Origin: Macrolepiota albuminosa
Lineage: Eukaryota > Basidiomycota > Agaricomycetes > Agaricales > Agaricaceae
Length of the DNA stretch: 64,000 nucleotides
Reading direction: 5' to 3'
Assembly (NCBI GenBank): GCA_027475525.1
Contig: JAMWFC010000070.1
Span: 248,001-312,000, forward strand
The stretch's first letter is position 1. The number at the start of each line of letters is the position of its first letter. The notes below the pieces were generated by a model. The model was not told the origin of the DNA. It worked only from the letters and a program-made list of their open reading frames with translations, and ran no database searches. This document shows, piece after piece, positions 11,491 through 23,601 of this stretch. The position numbers and the translations under genes are program-made.

Positions 11491-11930
11491 GTCTATATAG
11501 AATGCGACGACTTTTGTGGGAATTTGATGTGATGACTAAAAATTTGTCAGCTGAGTCATCAATGACTAAGGCTGACAAATAGTTGTCTTTTTGGTCTGTT
11601 TTGAATAAATGTTGGTAGATAATGCTTAAAAAATTCACTAAAAAATTAGAAAAATTCAAGGCTTACTGATACACTGAGTTTAGTTTTTCTGAGATTTATA
11701 AATCCTTAATGAAATCTGAAAATTTCAAGAAAAATTCAATTGCTCTGTTTTTCAGGAGATGTTAGTGGAAAATGCTCAAATAATTCCAGGAAAATTACCA
11801 GAAAATGAGGAAAAATTCAAATGCTACTAATATACTGATTTTTAGTTTTTTAAAGATTTATAAATGCTGAATAAAATCCGAAAAATTCAATTTAGTTTAC
11901 AATAATGCTTTGAGAGTTGTGGAAAGAGGA
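11491..11930. other. AT-rich spacer, no gene seen
   Basis: Two diverged direct copies of an AT-rich segment (around 11630-11740 and 11750-11880) share GAAAATTCAA and related words. No reading frame of note. Confidence 0.5.
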
Positions 11931-13838
11931 CTGAGTTGTGAGATGCGGAGGCCTTAACCGAACGAAGTGAGGTTGAGGCTGGGAATGAGCACTGAGTTGT
12001 GAGATGCGGAGGCCTTAACCGAACGAAGTGAGGTTGAGGCTGGGAATGAGCACTGAGTTGTGAGATGCGGAGGCCTTAACCGAACGAAGTGAGGTTGAGG
12101 CTGGGAATGAGCACTGAGTTGTGAGATGCGGAGGCCTTAACCGAACGAAGTGAGGTTGAGGCTGGGAATGAGCACTGAGTTGTGAGATGCGGAGGCCTTA
12201 ACCGAACGAAGTGAGGTTGAGGCTGGGAATGAGCACTGAGTTGTGAGATGCGGAGGCCTTAACCGAACGAAGTGAGGTTGAGGCTGGGAATGAGCACTGA
12301 GTTGTGAGATGCGGAGGCCTTAACCGAACGAAGTGAGGTTGAGGCTGGGAATGAGCACTGAGTTGTGAGATGCGGAGGCCTTAACCGAACGAAGTGAGGT
12401 TGAGGCTGGGAATGAGCACTGAGTTGTGAGATGCGGAGGCCTTAACCGAACGAAGTGAGGTTGAGGCTGGGAATGAGCACTGAGTTGTGAGATGCGGAGG
12501 CCTTAACCGAACGAAGTGAGGTTGAGGCTGGGAATGAGCACTGAGTTGTGAGATGCGGAGGCCTTAACCGAACGAAGTGAGGTTGAGGCTGGGAATGAGC
12601 ACTGAGTTGTGAGATGCGGAGGCCTTAACCGAACGAAGTGAGGTTGAGGCTGGGAATGAGCACTGAGTTGTGAGATGCGGAGGCCTTAACCGAACGAAGT
12701 GAGGTTGAGGCTGGGAATGAGCACTGAGTTGTGAGATGCGGAGGCCTTAACCGAACGAAGTGAGGTTGAGGCTGGGAATGAGCACTGAGTTGTGAGATGC
12801 GGAGGCCTTAACCGAACGAAGTGAGGTTGAGGCTGGGAATGAGCACTGAGTTGTGAGATGCGGAGGCCTTAACCGAACGAAGTGAGGTTGAGGCTGGGAA
12901 TGAGCACTGAGTTGTGAGATGCGGAGGCCTTAACCGAACGAAGTGAGGTTGAGGCTGGGAATGAGCACTGAGTTGTGAGATGCGGAGGCCTTAACCGAAC
13001 GAAGTGAGGTTGAGGCTGGGAATGAGCACTGAGTTGTGAGATGCGGAGGCCTTAACCGAACGAAGTGAGGTTGAGGCTGGGAATGAGCACTGAGTTGTGA
13101 GATGCGGAGGCCTTAACCGAACGAAGTGAGGTTGAGGCTGGGAATGAGCACTGAGTTGTGAGATGCGGAGGCCTTAACCGAACGAAGTGAGGTTGAGGCT
13201 GGGAATGAGCACTGAGTTGTGAGATGCGGAGGCCTTAACCGAACGAAGTGAGGTTGAGGCTGGGAATGAGCACTGAGTTGTGAGATGCGGAGGCCTTAAC
13301 CGAACGAAGTGAGGTTGAGGCTGGGAATGAGCACTGAGTTGTGAGATGCGGAGGCCTTAACCGAACGAAGTGAGGTTGAGGCTGGGAATGAGCACTGAGT
13401 TGTGAGATGCGGAGGCCTTAACCGAACGAAGTGAGGTTGAGGCTGGGAATGAGCACTGAGTTGTGAGATGCGGAGGCCTTAACCGAACGAAGTGAGGTTG
13501 AGGCTGGGAATGAGCACTGAGTTGTGAGATGCGGAGGCCTTAACCGAACGAAGTGAGGTTGAGGCTGGGAATGAGCACTGAGTTGTGAGATGCGGAGGCC
13601 TTAACCGAACGAAGTGAGGTTGAGGCTGGGAATGAGCACTGAGTTGTGAGATGCGGAGGCCTTAACCGAACGAAGTGAGGTTGAGGCTGGGAATGAGCAC
13701 TGAGTTGTGAGATGACTGAGTTGTGAGATGCGGAGGCCTTAACCGAACGAAGTGAGGTTGAGGCTGGGAATGAGCACTGAGTTGTGAGATGCGGAGGCCT
13801 ACCGAACGAAGTGAGGTTGAGGCTAGGAATGAGCATTG
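11931..13838. repeat. 61-bp minisatellite, about 31 copies
   Basis: A 61-bp unit beginning CTGAGTTGTGAGATGCGG repeats with a period of exactly 61 and almost no variation until 13700, where a short partial unit interrupts it; the last unit is degenerate. Each unit contains an 8-bp stem (CCTTAACC with GGTTGAGG, one T-G wobble) enclosing GA, AC, a GAA loop, GT and GA. The 122-bp repeat lies on both sides. The copy number depends on the assembly. ORFs across it are repeat artefacts. Confidence 0.95.
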
Positions 13839-13846
13839 AGTTTTCT

Positions 13847-13968
13847 ATACATACTTGGAGCCCTAACCGAACAAAGTGAGGTTAGGGTGGAGGCTTAGTT
13901 GGGGGGGGTTTGGGGGCGAAGCCCCCAACGAGCTACAAAATTCGTGCCGAAGGCACAAATCGTAGCTC
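13847..13968. repeat. 122-bp hairpin-rich dispersed repeat, copy 2
   Basis: Direct copy of 11369-11490 on the far side of the minisatellite. Here the first stem is a perfect CCCTAACC/GGTTAGGG, the TTGGGGGC-GAA-GCCCCCAA hairpin is kept, and the arms GAGCTAC...GTAGCTC are perfectly inverted. Confidence 0.85.
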
Positions 13969-13989
13969 ATTCTGCATGATCAACACTGG

Positions 13990-16900
13990 CATATTTATAA
14001 CAAGCAGAATTTTACCCAATCACTGTCTTGTTTGTCCTGAATATAATTCAAGCAACCAGTCCTGTAAATTGCTGTGTATTATTTCTGATGATCTTTTCAA
14101 TTGAGTCTGAACTGTATCACAGGCATAATACCATTCAAGTTTCTGTTCAGATCTTGGTGCAAATTCAGCTGCCAATTTCTTGTTCAGAGTGTCCTTGGTT
14201 GCATTTGATGTTACAATTATTGGAGCTGACAACCATACCAAATTTTGTTTAATTTCATTATTTTTTATGATACACGTGTTTAATAGAGCAATATCTGTTT
14301 GAGTGCAGCGACCTTCCTATAAACGTGATAAAAGTTCAACAAATGGAAGATTCTCTGGACCAGATTGTCTATGTTGCTGTTTTAGTATGATAACAATCTT
14401 TATTGACAGCCACAAGATTTTTCCAAACATGATGTCCTGGCTAGTAGGGGTCTTTCCATACTTTGATGTGTCAACATGACTATACAATCATTTATCAATA
14501 ACAGGAGGCAGTTGTGCAAAATCACCTGCAAAAACTACATTGATGTTTCCAAATGGTAATGCATTTCCCTTTGCTGTGCAGAGTGCTCTGCTAATTGAAC
14601 ATAGGAAATGACAACTTAACATTAAAACTTTGTCAATAAAGAGGATGTCCACACCATTCCACATTTTCATTAATTCACTGGTAAATTTGGTATTTTTTGA
14701 TTCATGTCAACCAATACATAGTGCAGAATGAAATGTTATCCCAGCAACATTTCTTGCTGTGATTTCTATATAGGAGCAAACACAAAATCGTCGTATTTCT
14801 TTTTGAACTTCAAAAAAGTCCCTCAGAGCATGGATAACCTGAGTTTTTCCTTTATCTGTGGCACCATTTAAAAACATTCTCAATGGAGACCAAGCAGCAT
14901 TTATTGGTTGTAAATAATGTTCAGCAACAATGCAAAATGCTTTCTCTTGTTCATTGTTTAAATTCCATTGAGAAATGATGTTTGTCAAATCTAAACATAT
15001 CAATATGTCTTTACTGACAAATGCATTGTCAAAGTGAGGCATGACATTTTCTGTTATTTCTGATAGTTGTTGAGACTCATCAATATTAGTAATTGACATA
15101 GGAACAGGACTGTTCTATATGGAATCAAAATCTGTGAGCAATTTTCTTTTTGACTATTTTTACCTGATATTAAATTCTAATCGCCATTGATTTTCAGCTG
15201 AGGAATACCCAGTGATGAGTTCTTCTCCAGGCAGTTGTTGCAAAGGAGTTTTTTCTGAGGAAAGAGCACAAACATTTGATTCAATAAACAATCCACCTCA
15301 CTAGGCATTGTATAAACAGGAAAAAATGTCTCTTGCAGCTGCCTCAATTTGATGAGAATGATTGTTGTGAATTGCATTGAAATGTGTTAAAAGCTCGCCA
15401 TCTTGATCAAAATCATAATTAAACTGGATTTCATCATCCAAAGGTGCTTCCAGACCACTAAAAAGATTTAGTTTTGTATGACAGTAATAATGATTTGCCC
15501 AATAACTGTTCCGACTATTCTTACATTCATGTAATATCTATATATTATTTATGATCACTTGGTTTTCTTGTAAAATACATCCATTGGCCTGGTGTTGATA
15601 GAAGGCCTCAGACCATGTTTGATTCAAACCAATCAAATCAGTAGCAGATTGCTATAGAGAAAAAAATATTAACATGAGACGGTGATATCTAGCATGAGAA
15701 TAATCTTTGTCACGTCAGAGAATTGCAGGGCCTAAAGGAACAACAATATAATGTCGATTTGGATGGCGAATAACATGACAATATGTTTTGAAATCAGGAT
15801 GGATATTGTTTAACATGAATGTTGGTCTCACTTTTGATTTTTTTGATAACAAATTATGAGAATCAATAAAATGCATTGTAGAATCAACCACAGTAGAATC
15901 CAATGTAATGTCAGCTTCTTCATCAACTGATTTTCTTTTATTTAAGAGATGGGTTTTATCAATTTGACCAATGAAATCCCATAAACATATAGATCTCAAT
16001 TTATCATTTCTTATTCGATAATCATCAATAATGTTAGTTCTGATATGGACAATGTGATGATCATCTGATTCTAAATATACTTCATCTTCTTGAAGTTCGC
16101 AGTATGTATTTAAATTAAAGTTGATATCAATATTTTCATTGAATAGATTCACATTGTCAATATTATCAACTTGGACAGAAACATTCAATAATGGAACTGA
16201 TGTTGAAGACAAATATGAAGCTTCTGACATATAACATTCTGGGCTTGGTTGCATATGTTCAAAATATTTTTCAAATGATAACCAGTAAAATTGACAATAT
16301 TCATGACTTGAAATGCTTTCACCAAAACCTAAAAGATAACTACAAACTTGTTGAGATGACAATTCTTGATGAAAAATCAAGGCATGGGCACATTTTTGCA
16401 ACAATTTCTTAGCTCATAATTCAATATCATCTGTACATGGGTTGAAGTTCTCTATTTTATTCACTGTATGGTCTAAAGCAGCAAAAGCAATATGAACTTT
16501 TAATTGAGATTTTATAATATAATCAGTTATATAATATAATATGGCTTTTGCTGTTGGCCTGATCCTATAAATTTGATGTCCATGTTACATTGCATAGCCT
16601 TAATAATTGTTTCATTGTAATTATTGACCATACCATCAAGTTGCTTCAGAGTAATCTCATCTGAAACAGAATCAAAAAATATAATTGAATTAACATTTTC
16701 TTGACTTAAATTAAATCTGCATTTTCTATCACTCAATGATTTGGAATATTTATAACAGGTAGCATTATGTTTATGAATTTGGCATGATCGAACGACATTG
16801 TGAAGATCCATAGCCAAATTAAGATTATTGTCATCAACTACTCCATTTAATCCACACACACTACATAGGTGGATATGATTGGAAGGAACATCAGGATTAA

Positions 16901-18370
16901 GTTCAGAAAGTTCAAGTACAGAGGATAAAATAGCCTCACTTAAAAACTGAATGATTCTTTGTTTCAAAATCTCACCACCATCTCGTAAGACTCGTTCTTT
17001 GATTTCATTTGGATTGAGACCTCCTTCAAGCCAAAGCAATAAATGGGAGTGCAAAGAACCACATCCTTGAGCTTCATTACATCTATAGTAACCAAAAATA
17101 CGTCCAAAAATACCACCTTCACTATGAGTAGCATCAGGATTGTAATCTAACAAGCATTCCACAAAAGCTTTCATATATAAATGAAAAAACTGGGCAGCAG
17201 AAACAGGATTATGAGCAATCAAAAAACTCTGTTTCTTGAATTTAGAAATTTCCTCAGGAAGAAGAGCATCAACATTAATATTAGATCTAGCGAGAAATTT
17301 AACAATTGGATTATACACATCCGCAGGATTAATTGTTATGAAAAAACTAGGCATACCAAGATGCATCATCAACCCTCTTATTTCTGTTTGCATGATTTGA
17401 TGTGCACTTGACATGTTGGGAATATGTCGTGTAATAACATTCACCTGTTTTATCAATGCATAAACTTGCATTTCTTCAGAACTTTGAGGTGAACCAAAAT
17501 CACCATTTGCAATTTTTGCAGACACTCAATGAACTGTGTCAGAAGAAACAGTTGTGAATTGAGAAGCAACAGCTGCAAAGTCTTTCTTTTTTACTCTTAA
17601 ACTAGTTTGCAGTAAAACAGCATGCTGTTGCAGAATATTGAAAGCTGTGAACATAAATGAATAGTGTGTCTGAAATCGTTTATTATAGAGTTCAAGCAGA
17701 TAACGCACATGGGCTTTGAATGAAATGGAAATTTTTTCTATCTGGATCTTGTAAACCTCCTATACCAAAGGAAAAAAGTGTTGGATACCATATAGGAAAA
17801 AGTAACAGATTACAGATATCCCATGCAGGTTCAGCATGATGTGGATATAAGAGATAGGCTCCACATTTATGAAGAATATGTTTAACAGCTGCAGCTTGGA
17901 GTTCATTGCTAGATGCATTGCAATCAATGTTGAAAACAATAATGTTTTCAAAAGGAACACCTGAAGTTGTGTTGTTGGAGAAATCATGGACATCACTTAA
18001 AGTGTTGTACCGAGATTGAAGACCATCAAGTGTTTTGGATGGCTGGATATGTTCAACATGAAAAAGCAAAAAATCTGCAGAAAATAACGAATCTATCTTA
18101 TTATTATTGATATGAACAGAATCATACAAAGGATTGTTAGTTTTTAACCAATTAAGGGCTGCTCAAATCTTTTCTGCTCTAATGATCAATGGAGAAGCAT
18201 GATTTTTTAACTATTTCAGAGAAGGTTTTTTGTGACCTATAAAAATCACACAAATGGTTGTTATGATTTCTTCAATTGTCAGTGGAAGAATCATAGCGAC
18301 AATGCTCAGATCTTGTAGAAAAACAATTGTATGACCACGAATAGCAAATTGCTTCGCCAGCACACTTTAG
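13990..18370 (-). pseudogene. Decayed Helitron Rep-helicase gene (Helitron 2)
   Basis: An AT-rich, minus-strand RepHel remnant broken by many stops and frameshifts. From right to left: a DUF6570-like N-terminal part (about 18370-17700, with the segment LPLTIEEIITTICVIFIG), the Helitron-like domain (17700-16527, with FFITINPADV and the HxH-type segment GCGSLHSHLLLWLEG), a linker region (16404-15715 ending HPNRHYIVVPLGPAIL), and PIF1 helicase (15099-14020, with Walker A-like NGATDKGKT, where G is replaced, and the GDFAQLPP motif). The final piece, APIIVTSNATKD..., is PIF1 motif V/VI-like and is truncated. Neither composition nor sequence matches Helitron 1, so this is a separate family. No complete ends were found. 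Confidence 0.85.
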
Positions 18371-19999
18371 TAGTGGGTTTTATGGTGTGCGATGGACATT
18401 CGCTGTCTCAGTATTCATTGTGTGCATCACATGACCAGGTTTATCCCCATTTGTTTCTCAATTGTTTCGAATCAAACAAGCCAGAAAACTTTGTGTCTTT
18501 CCTTTGTAATCATCCATCCTCCTTTTTATTCTCCCTTTCTTACATACCAAGTTTGTTTCTCTCCAAATCTCCTTTTCTGTTATATATCCCTCATCTTTCA
18601 TAAGCATATTGTTGGCTGGTTACAAATTTCCTGTCGTCTTCAATCCCACTGTCTCTTGCTGTTGTGTCCCTTCAAAGTTTTTGCATTGCCTTAGGACTGT
18701 GTTCTCCTCCAATAGAGACGTTGATCTGCTTGTTATGTTTTTTCATAGTTATTCATCCTTTTCTTGTGTCATCTCTTTCCTCAATTTGTTGTTCTCCTCT
18801 GCCATCATTCTTGGTCTTGATTGGTTTGCCCAATTTCGTGAACATTCAATTTGTATTGGCCAACCACCTATCTCCTGAGATGCAGTTTTTTTTCTTGATC
18901 CTATGTCTCTTTTTCCAATGGTTCGTGTGATCTCTTTTTTTCCCACATGTCTTACTTTTCAACAGGTTCATTGCCTCTGGCTTTGTTGTTCTCGTTATTT
19001 TGTAATGACCTCAATCATTCGTTAACGGCCCCTAATTCTTTTGTCATAAATGTTCTTCATACCGTGTTTTCTTTCAACAATTCATCCACTTTCGCACTGT
19101 CTATTTTTTCCCTTGAGGTGTTGTATAGAGCCATTGATTCTCACAGATTGACAAATCAATCAACTGTTACCAAAACACAAAATCTGTTGGTACATCATCT
19201 CTTATATGGTCTTTGTGCAGTGTCTGCCGGTCCAGAATGTTTGTTGTCTCTCAGGCACACGAGCATGCCTCAATGTCGTAACAGCATGTTCAAACAATGT
19301 TTTGAAACCCCTATTCTCCTCACATTCATCAGCCGCAATGAATTATCTTACGAAACGCGAGATTTATTGTGCGTATCCGGATTTAACTTTTCGAGGTCAA
19401 AATGTGCTTAATTCGACGGGCGTGTGATCTCTGATGTGGAACGCAAACAAATTTGTGGCGTGCCTCGCCAAATATGAGACATGGGGGTATACTTGTTACG
19501 CAACGCTGGTAAATTGGTCCGAGTTCAAAGACCATATATGCGGAGTTGAAGTCAATTGTCTGAAGACCACGCAATGGTTAAGAGATGGCAGTGGGTTCCG
19601 GTTCTTGCTGTACCTCGAATCAGAAAACGTTCAAGTTTCCAACAGTGGATTTGAAGAATTTGTTGATTGGCAGTTGGATGGAATGCACTGTTGATAGTAG
19701 ACAAACGTTCCATTTTTTTATCATCGCAACAATGGATTGTTTTAAAAATAACAAAAAATAGTGCGCATTCTATCAACTAAAATGCACTGATTGTACATCC
19801 AACCAAAGGGCCTCGCAAAAGGGCAGTTAATCTATAGCTGGACATTCAGTACGATATAACTGAGTTTGAAAAATATAACTACATACAAACAAGAGTAACT
19901 CAACCAAACAAGATGACTTGCCTTGATGACGCGCTCGCGTCCTGCTCTCCTTACGCGTCTTGTCACTTGTTACACATTATTCACGGCACTTGACACTCT
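18371..19999. other. No supported gene
   Basis: Overlapping short ORFs occur on both strands and none resembles a known family. The plus strand is pyrimidine-rich between about 18480 and 19100. A plus ORF at 19434-19694 (86 residues, Trp/Cys-rich) has no support beyond its length. Confidence 0.5.
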
Positions 20000-21091
20000 A
20001 TGTCGAACCTTGTGAGTGGTACAGGGTCTTCTCTCCTGCCCAAACGAGGAAGAGGTCGTTCCCGAGGAAGTAGATTATGCTCTTTACCACAACTTGAAAG
20101 TGGGTTGTGGATAATTATTCTATCAACTGTTTCTCATTTAAAGCAGGTCGGAACATTCAATCGCACAGGAGTTCTGTACAAGGGTTCTTTTGACATCTGG
20201 ACCCAAAATCGAATCTCTCCACTCCTTGATTTGACCTCAACACGCTTCACCTCTAATCCGCCTAATTTTGGACCTGGAGGATGGGTCAATGGCAACAACT
20301 TCATTCGATCCACTGAAATATTCGGAATACTCCCACTTTCTTCTGATTTTCGTACCAATTTGGGAATGTTGGTCTATCATCCAGAGTTCACAAAAGAGGT
20401 GAAAATCCGCCATAATTATCTTGCACAACGCCAAGACACTCGGATGGCCATTCTTCCTGTCCATACACAAGATGAGCGTGGACTGTTCAGGCTGCTTATG
20501 GCACAATCAAATGGGCCCTTCTCAGGTTGTAGTGAACCTAACTGGATTCGTGTTGCTGTAGAGTGGAATGGTCATGCCAATGTGCTGACTATTTTTTACA
20601 AGGTGTGTCATTCTGGAAACCAGGCAAGTTCAGCTCTTCCTGAACATCTCAAAACTTATTGGAAAAGATGGCAAGAGAACGTTAATGAGAAGAATTCAAC
20701 CTCAATCAATGAGACAGCATTCAACAACATCATCAAAACTTTATCCTTACCCTTGCCCACTATCCCGCATGTCACCACTGCTCAGCCGCAATCTGTCTGC
20801 CAGCAGATTAACCTTACTACTGAGGCACCAACTGCTTTAGTTGAAGCTTGGCAAATCTCAAATGCTCTTGGTCGTCATTCTACTCAGCAGTCAGCTATCC
20901 AATATTATTACGGAGAACGTCCTCCTCCTTCAAGTCATTTGGATAAGGGTAAAAAGCGTGCTGCCCCTGATGGTGCCGATATAGATGACCATGATTCTAT
21001 TGTTAAGATATTAAAACGGAAACCTCGATCATGTCCAAGATGTCATCGAGTTAGCTGTCCTGGTGCATTCCGAAGTCGTCCATGCAGCTAA
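20000..21091 (+). CDS. Unrecognised 363-residue protein with C-terminal Cys cluster
   Basis: A single uninterrupted ORF that starts at the first ATG and ends at TAA. I do not recognise the family. The N-terminus is basic (KRGRGRSRGSR). Residues 50-220 look like a folded domain with regularly spaced aromatic residues. The region around 225-330 is low complexity and rich in Ser/Thr/Pro, with a basic KGKKRA stretch that could be a nuclear signal. The last 20 residues hold four cysteines spaced C-x2-C-x4-C-x8-C, a possible zinc site. An alternative model could remove an intron ending at the acceptor near 20146. It could be a host gene or cargo of an unidentified transposon. Confidence 0.6.
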   Translation: MSNLVSGTGSSLLPKRGRGRSRGSRLCSLPQLESGLWIIILSTVSHLKQVGTFNRTGVLYKGSFDIWTQNRISPLLDLTSTRFTSNPPNFGPGGWVNGNNFIRSTEIFGILPLSSDFRTNLGMLVYHPEFTKEVKIRHNYLAQRQDTRMAILPVHTQDERGLFRLLMAQSNGPFSGCSEPNWIRVAVEWNGHANVLTIFYKVCHSGNQASSALPEHLKTYWKRWQENVNEKNSTSINETAFNNIIKTLSLPLPTIPHVTTAQPQSVCQQINLTTEAPTALVEAWQISNALGRHSTQQSAIQYYYGERPPPSSHLDKGKKRAAPDGADIDDHDSIVKILKRKPRSCPRCHRVSCPGAFRSRPCS

Positions 21092-21510
21092 TTCAACTGG
21101 ATAGGTCTGTGATCAGCCAGGAGAGCACCAAGTAGTCATCGAGTAATCAACCCTGTAATGTATTGTACAATATCTTGTTACTATGCATCCGATGTTCCGT
21201 TCTCTATGTAGAGACATAATTCATGTATGAGGTACTCAGTTACCAAGAGATCTAAGCTTCTGAGCTTGTACCTCCCTTCTCCCTCACTTGATTTAATTTA
21301 TTTAATTTCGATTTAATTTACTCAATTTTGCCGCCGATGTACAACTATAGTTTGCGAGCCCGCAAAAGTAGCGGGCGGTGCGGGCACCCTTCAAACATTA
21401 TTGTTTCATGAGTCGGGGATTGGCGCACACGTGCGCTGCTACGATCTATAATCATCATGTGATTCGATTCGTGGAAGAACAGCCACGTATAACCATCTTT
21501 CCTACACACG
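21092..21510. other. Intergenic, no gene seen
   Basis: AT-rich, with a repeated TTTAATTTA word at about 21290-21320. It probably holds the 3' end of the preceding ORF's transcript and the promoter of the DUF6535 gene; no clear TATA box was found. Confidence 0.5.
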
Positions 21511-23601
21511 ATGGCAACCCTCTTGCATGCATCACGCCCTGCAACCTTTGGCCGTAACTTGGGTACTGTCATCATTTTGTTGTGCAATGATATCTATTCA
21601 TCCTATAGCTTCCAGGTAGTCGTAATTACGATTACACAGAGATGTACGGTCCTGACAAGCCCGGAGAAGAAGCAGACGAAAATGCGCGAGTATGGTATGT
21701 ATATCTTGACGAAGCAGAGAGTCACGATGTGGACATGATTGAAGGCTATCGGAGCACTATTGATAGTCTGCTTATTTTTGTGGGTATTGATGACATACAT
21801 TCCTAGATGTCTTCCTGATTCCAACGCAGGCTGCACTCTTCTCGGCAGTTGTAACGACGTTTGTTGCTCAAACATCCCAAGTGCTTCAACCAGATAACGC
21901 ACAGATTACGGTATCCCTACTTGTTGAAAACAACCAATTATTGAGAGCCGCCGGAAATAGAACGAGGATACATGCTGTTCCTGCAGCATCTCTGGGTCCC
22001 GAAAGCCAGACGCACACTTCCATAGACCTATGGGTGAATGGATTCTTTTTTACCAGCCTCGCTCTCTCGTTATCAACTGCCCTCCTGTCTGTTCTAGCCA
22101 AACAATGGATCCAAGTTTGTACCCTCCCTTTATTTTGGTCTTGCAGTCATCTAATACAGATGAACAGGCATTTACTGTAATCGTTCCTGGGAGCGCCAAA
22201 ACCCGTGCCTTAATCCGCCAATTCCGCTTTGGCGGACTGGTAAAATATAAGCTCGGTGACATTGTTCAGAGTCTCCCATTGGTCCTACATTGCTCAGTTG
22301 CTATCTTTCTGGTCGGACTAGCTCTCTATGTTTCACAATTATCCCGTCCAATATCTGGAATTGTTTCTGTGATCACTGCTCTCACGTTTCTCTTCTACTT
22401 TGGATCTACCATAATTCCTGCCTTGGACATTGCTTGTCCTTACCGCATCCCCTTCATGTTCTATCCAACAAAACTTCTATTGTATGCTGTATATACTACA
22501 GGATACACATGCCGGAATCTCTGGCATATGCTTACTCGTTCCCCGAAACCATGGCACTTGTTGCGACCACCATGGTTGCCAAGGCAGTCTTTGAAAATAG
22601 CAGAGCACAATACAGTGTTGAACCGATCTTTTAATGATCCTCTCCCTTACAACTCCTTGGTGTGGGTTTTCAACCACTCATCCAACCCTTTTGTCAAAGA
22701 AATTGTCATTGAGGGGACTTGTGGCTTGCTTGATAAAGATAAATGGCATCCAGACCGTCATATCAGTGAATATCTTGACCCAAGCTCAGGAAATGGTTAT
22801 CTTCCCTCTGCAATCGAATATTGTTTGTCAAGATTGTCTGATACGTGGTCAGCATCTTCCATGGAGGAAGAGATTGGAAAAACCAGATATGGCCAACTGA
22901 TTGAAACTTTTATAAAGGCCTTTAATCTTAAGACTCTGCTAGATGAATCTACTGCTGGTTTCAAGGACTGGCAAAGACAGATAAGGGATGCACTGTTTGG
23001 AGCTTATCGAGCGGCACTCAGAGGCAGGCATCGTGTCCTATCTCGGTGGCTTCTGGATTTGGGCGGTCGCAACCTATTTCAATCTGGCAGTGAATGGAAC
23101 ATGAGGTTCTTGATTGTATGCGTATATGACGGGGATGCAGAAGACTTTCGTGAATTGGCATATCGAAGAATTGACCTCAATTCCCGTGATGGTCTTGGTC
23201 AGACCGCTTTGCATTATGCAGCCGACGTAGGCAATCTGGATGTGGTCATCGCCTTTGTTGAACGAGTGCCAGCTCTAATCCATGCCCAGGATGAATTCCT
23301 CTCGTCTACACCGCTTGACTTTGCTATTAAAAACTCGCGGAACACCCATACAATGGTGACTTACCTTTTGGATCATGGTGCTCAGTCATCCAGTCACGAT
23401 ACCCTCTACCATGTATTGACAGATGGTAGATACGACGCGGACCCGGAAAGAGTGAAGCTTTTGCTTGACTGCGGATGGGATAGAACAGTCAAGGATGCTG
23501 GAGGGAAGACATTGCTTGACATCGCACACAGCGAAGGCAATGACACACTTGTCGAGTACTTGGAACAATACCAGACTATCAGGCTCGCTCCATATGGATG
23601 A
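21511..23601 (+). CDS. DUF6535 membrane domain protein with C-terminal ankyrin repeats, four exons
   Basis: Proposed exons are 21511-21562, 21616-21779, 21830-22114 and 22168-23601, with GT-AG introns of 53, 50 and 53 nt that keep the frame and restore the DUF6535 sequence. The family, known from mushroom-forming fungi, has an N-terminal segment ARVWYVYLDEAES, a first membrane span, WVNGFFFTSLALSLSTALLSVLAKQW, then IRQFRF and two further hydrophobic spans. Here the segment is joined to about 280 residues of linker and to ankyrin repeats near the C-terminus (GQTALHYAADVGN, STPLDFAIKNSRN, GKTLLDIAHSEGN). This suggests a membrane-anchored scaffold; the biochemical role of DUF6535 is unknown. The first exon is the least certain. 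This is the best host-gene candidate in the window. Confidence 0.8.

Noticed and set aside
13540..13836. 98-residue minus-strand ORF
   Set aside because: It is only the minisatellite read in an open frame; its sequence repeats with the unit.
11931..13838. CRISPR-like array
   Set aside because: The 61-bp units are contiguous and identical, without variable spacers, and the window is eukaryotic; it is a minisatellite.
18331..18946. Overlapping plus ORFs at 18331-18930 and the Lys/Glu-rich minus ORF at 18749-18946
   Set aside because: They lie in a pyrimidine-rich stretch, overlap in several frames, have no recognisable motif, and the first overlaps antisense to Helitron 2 coding sequence.
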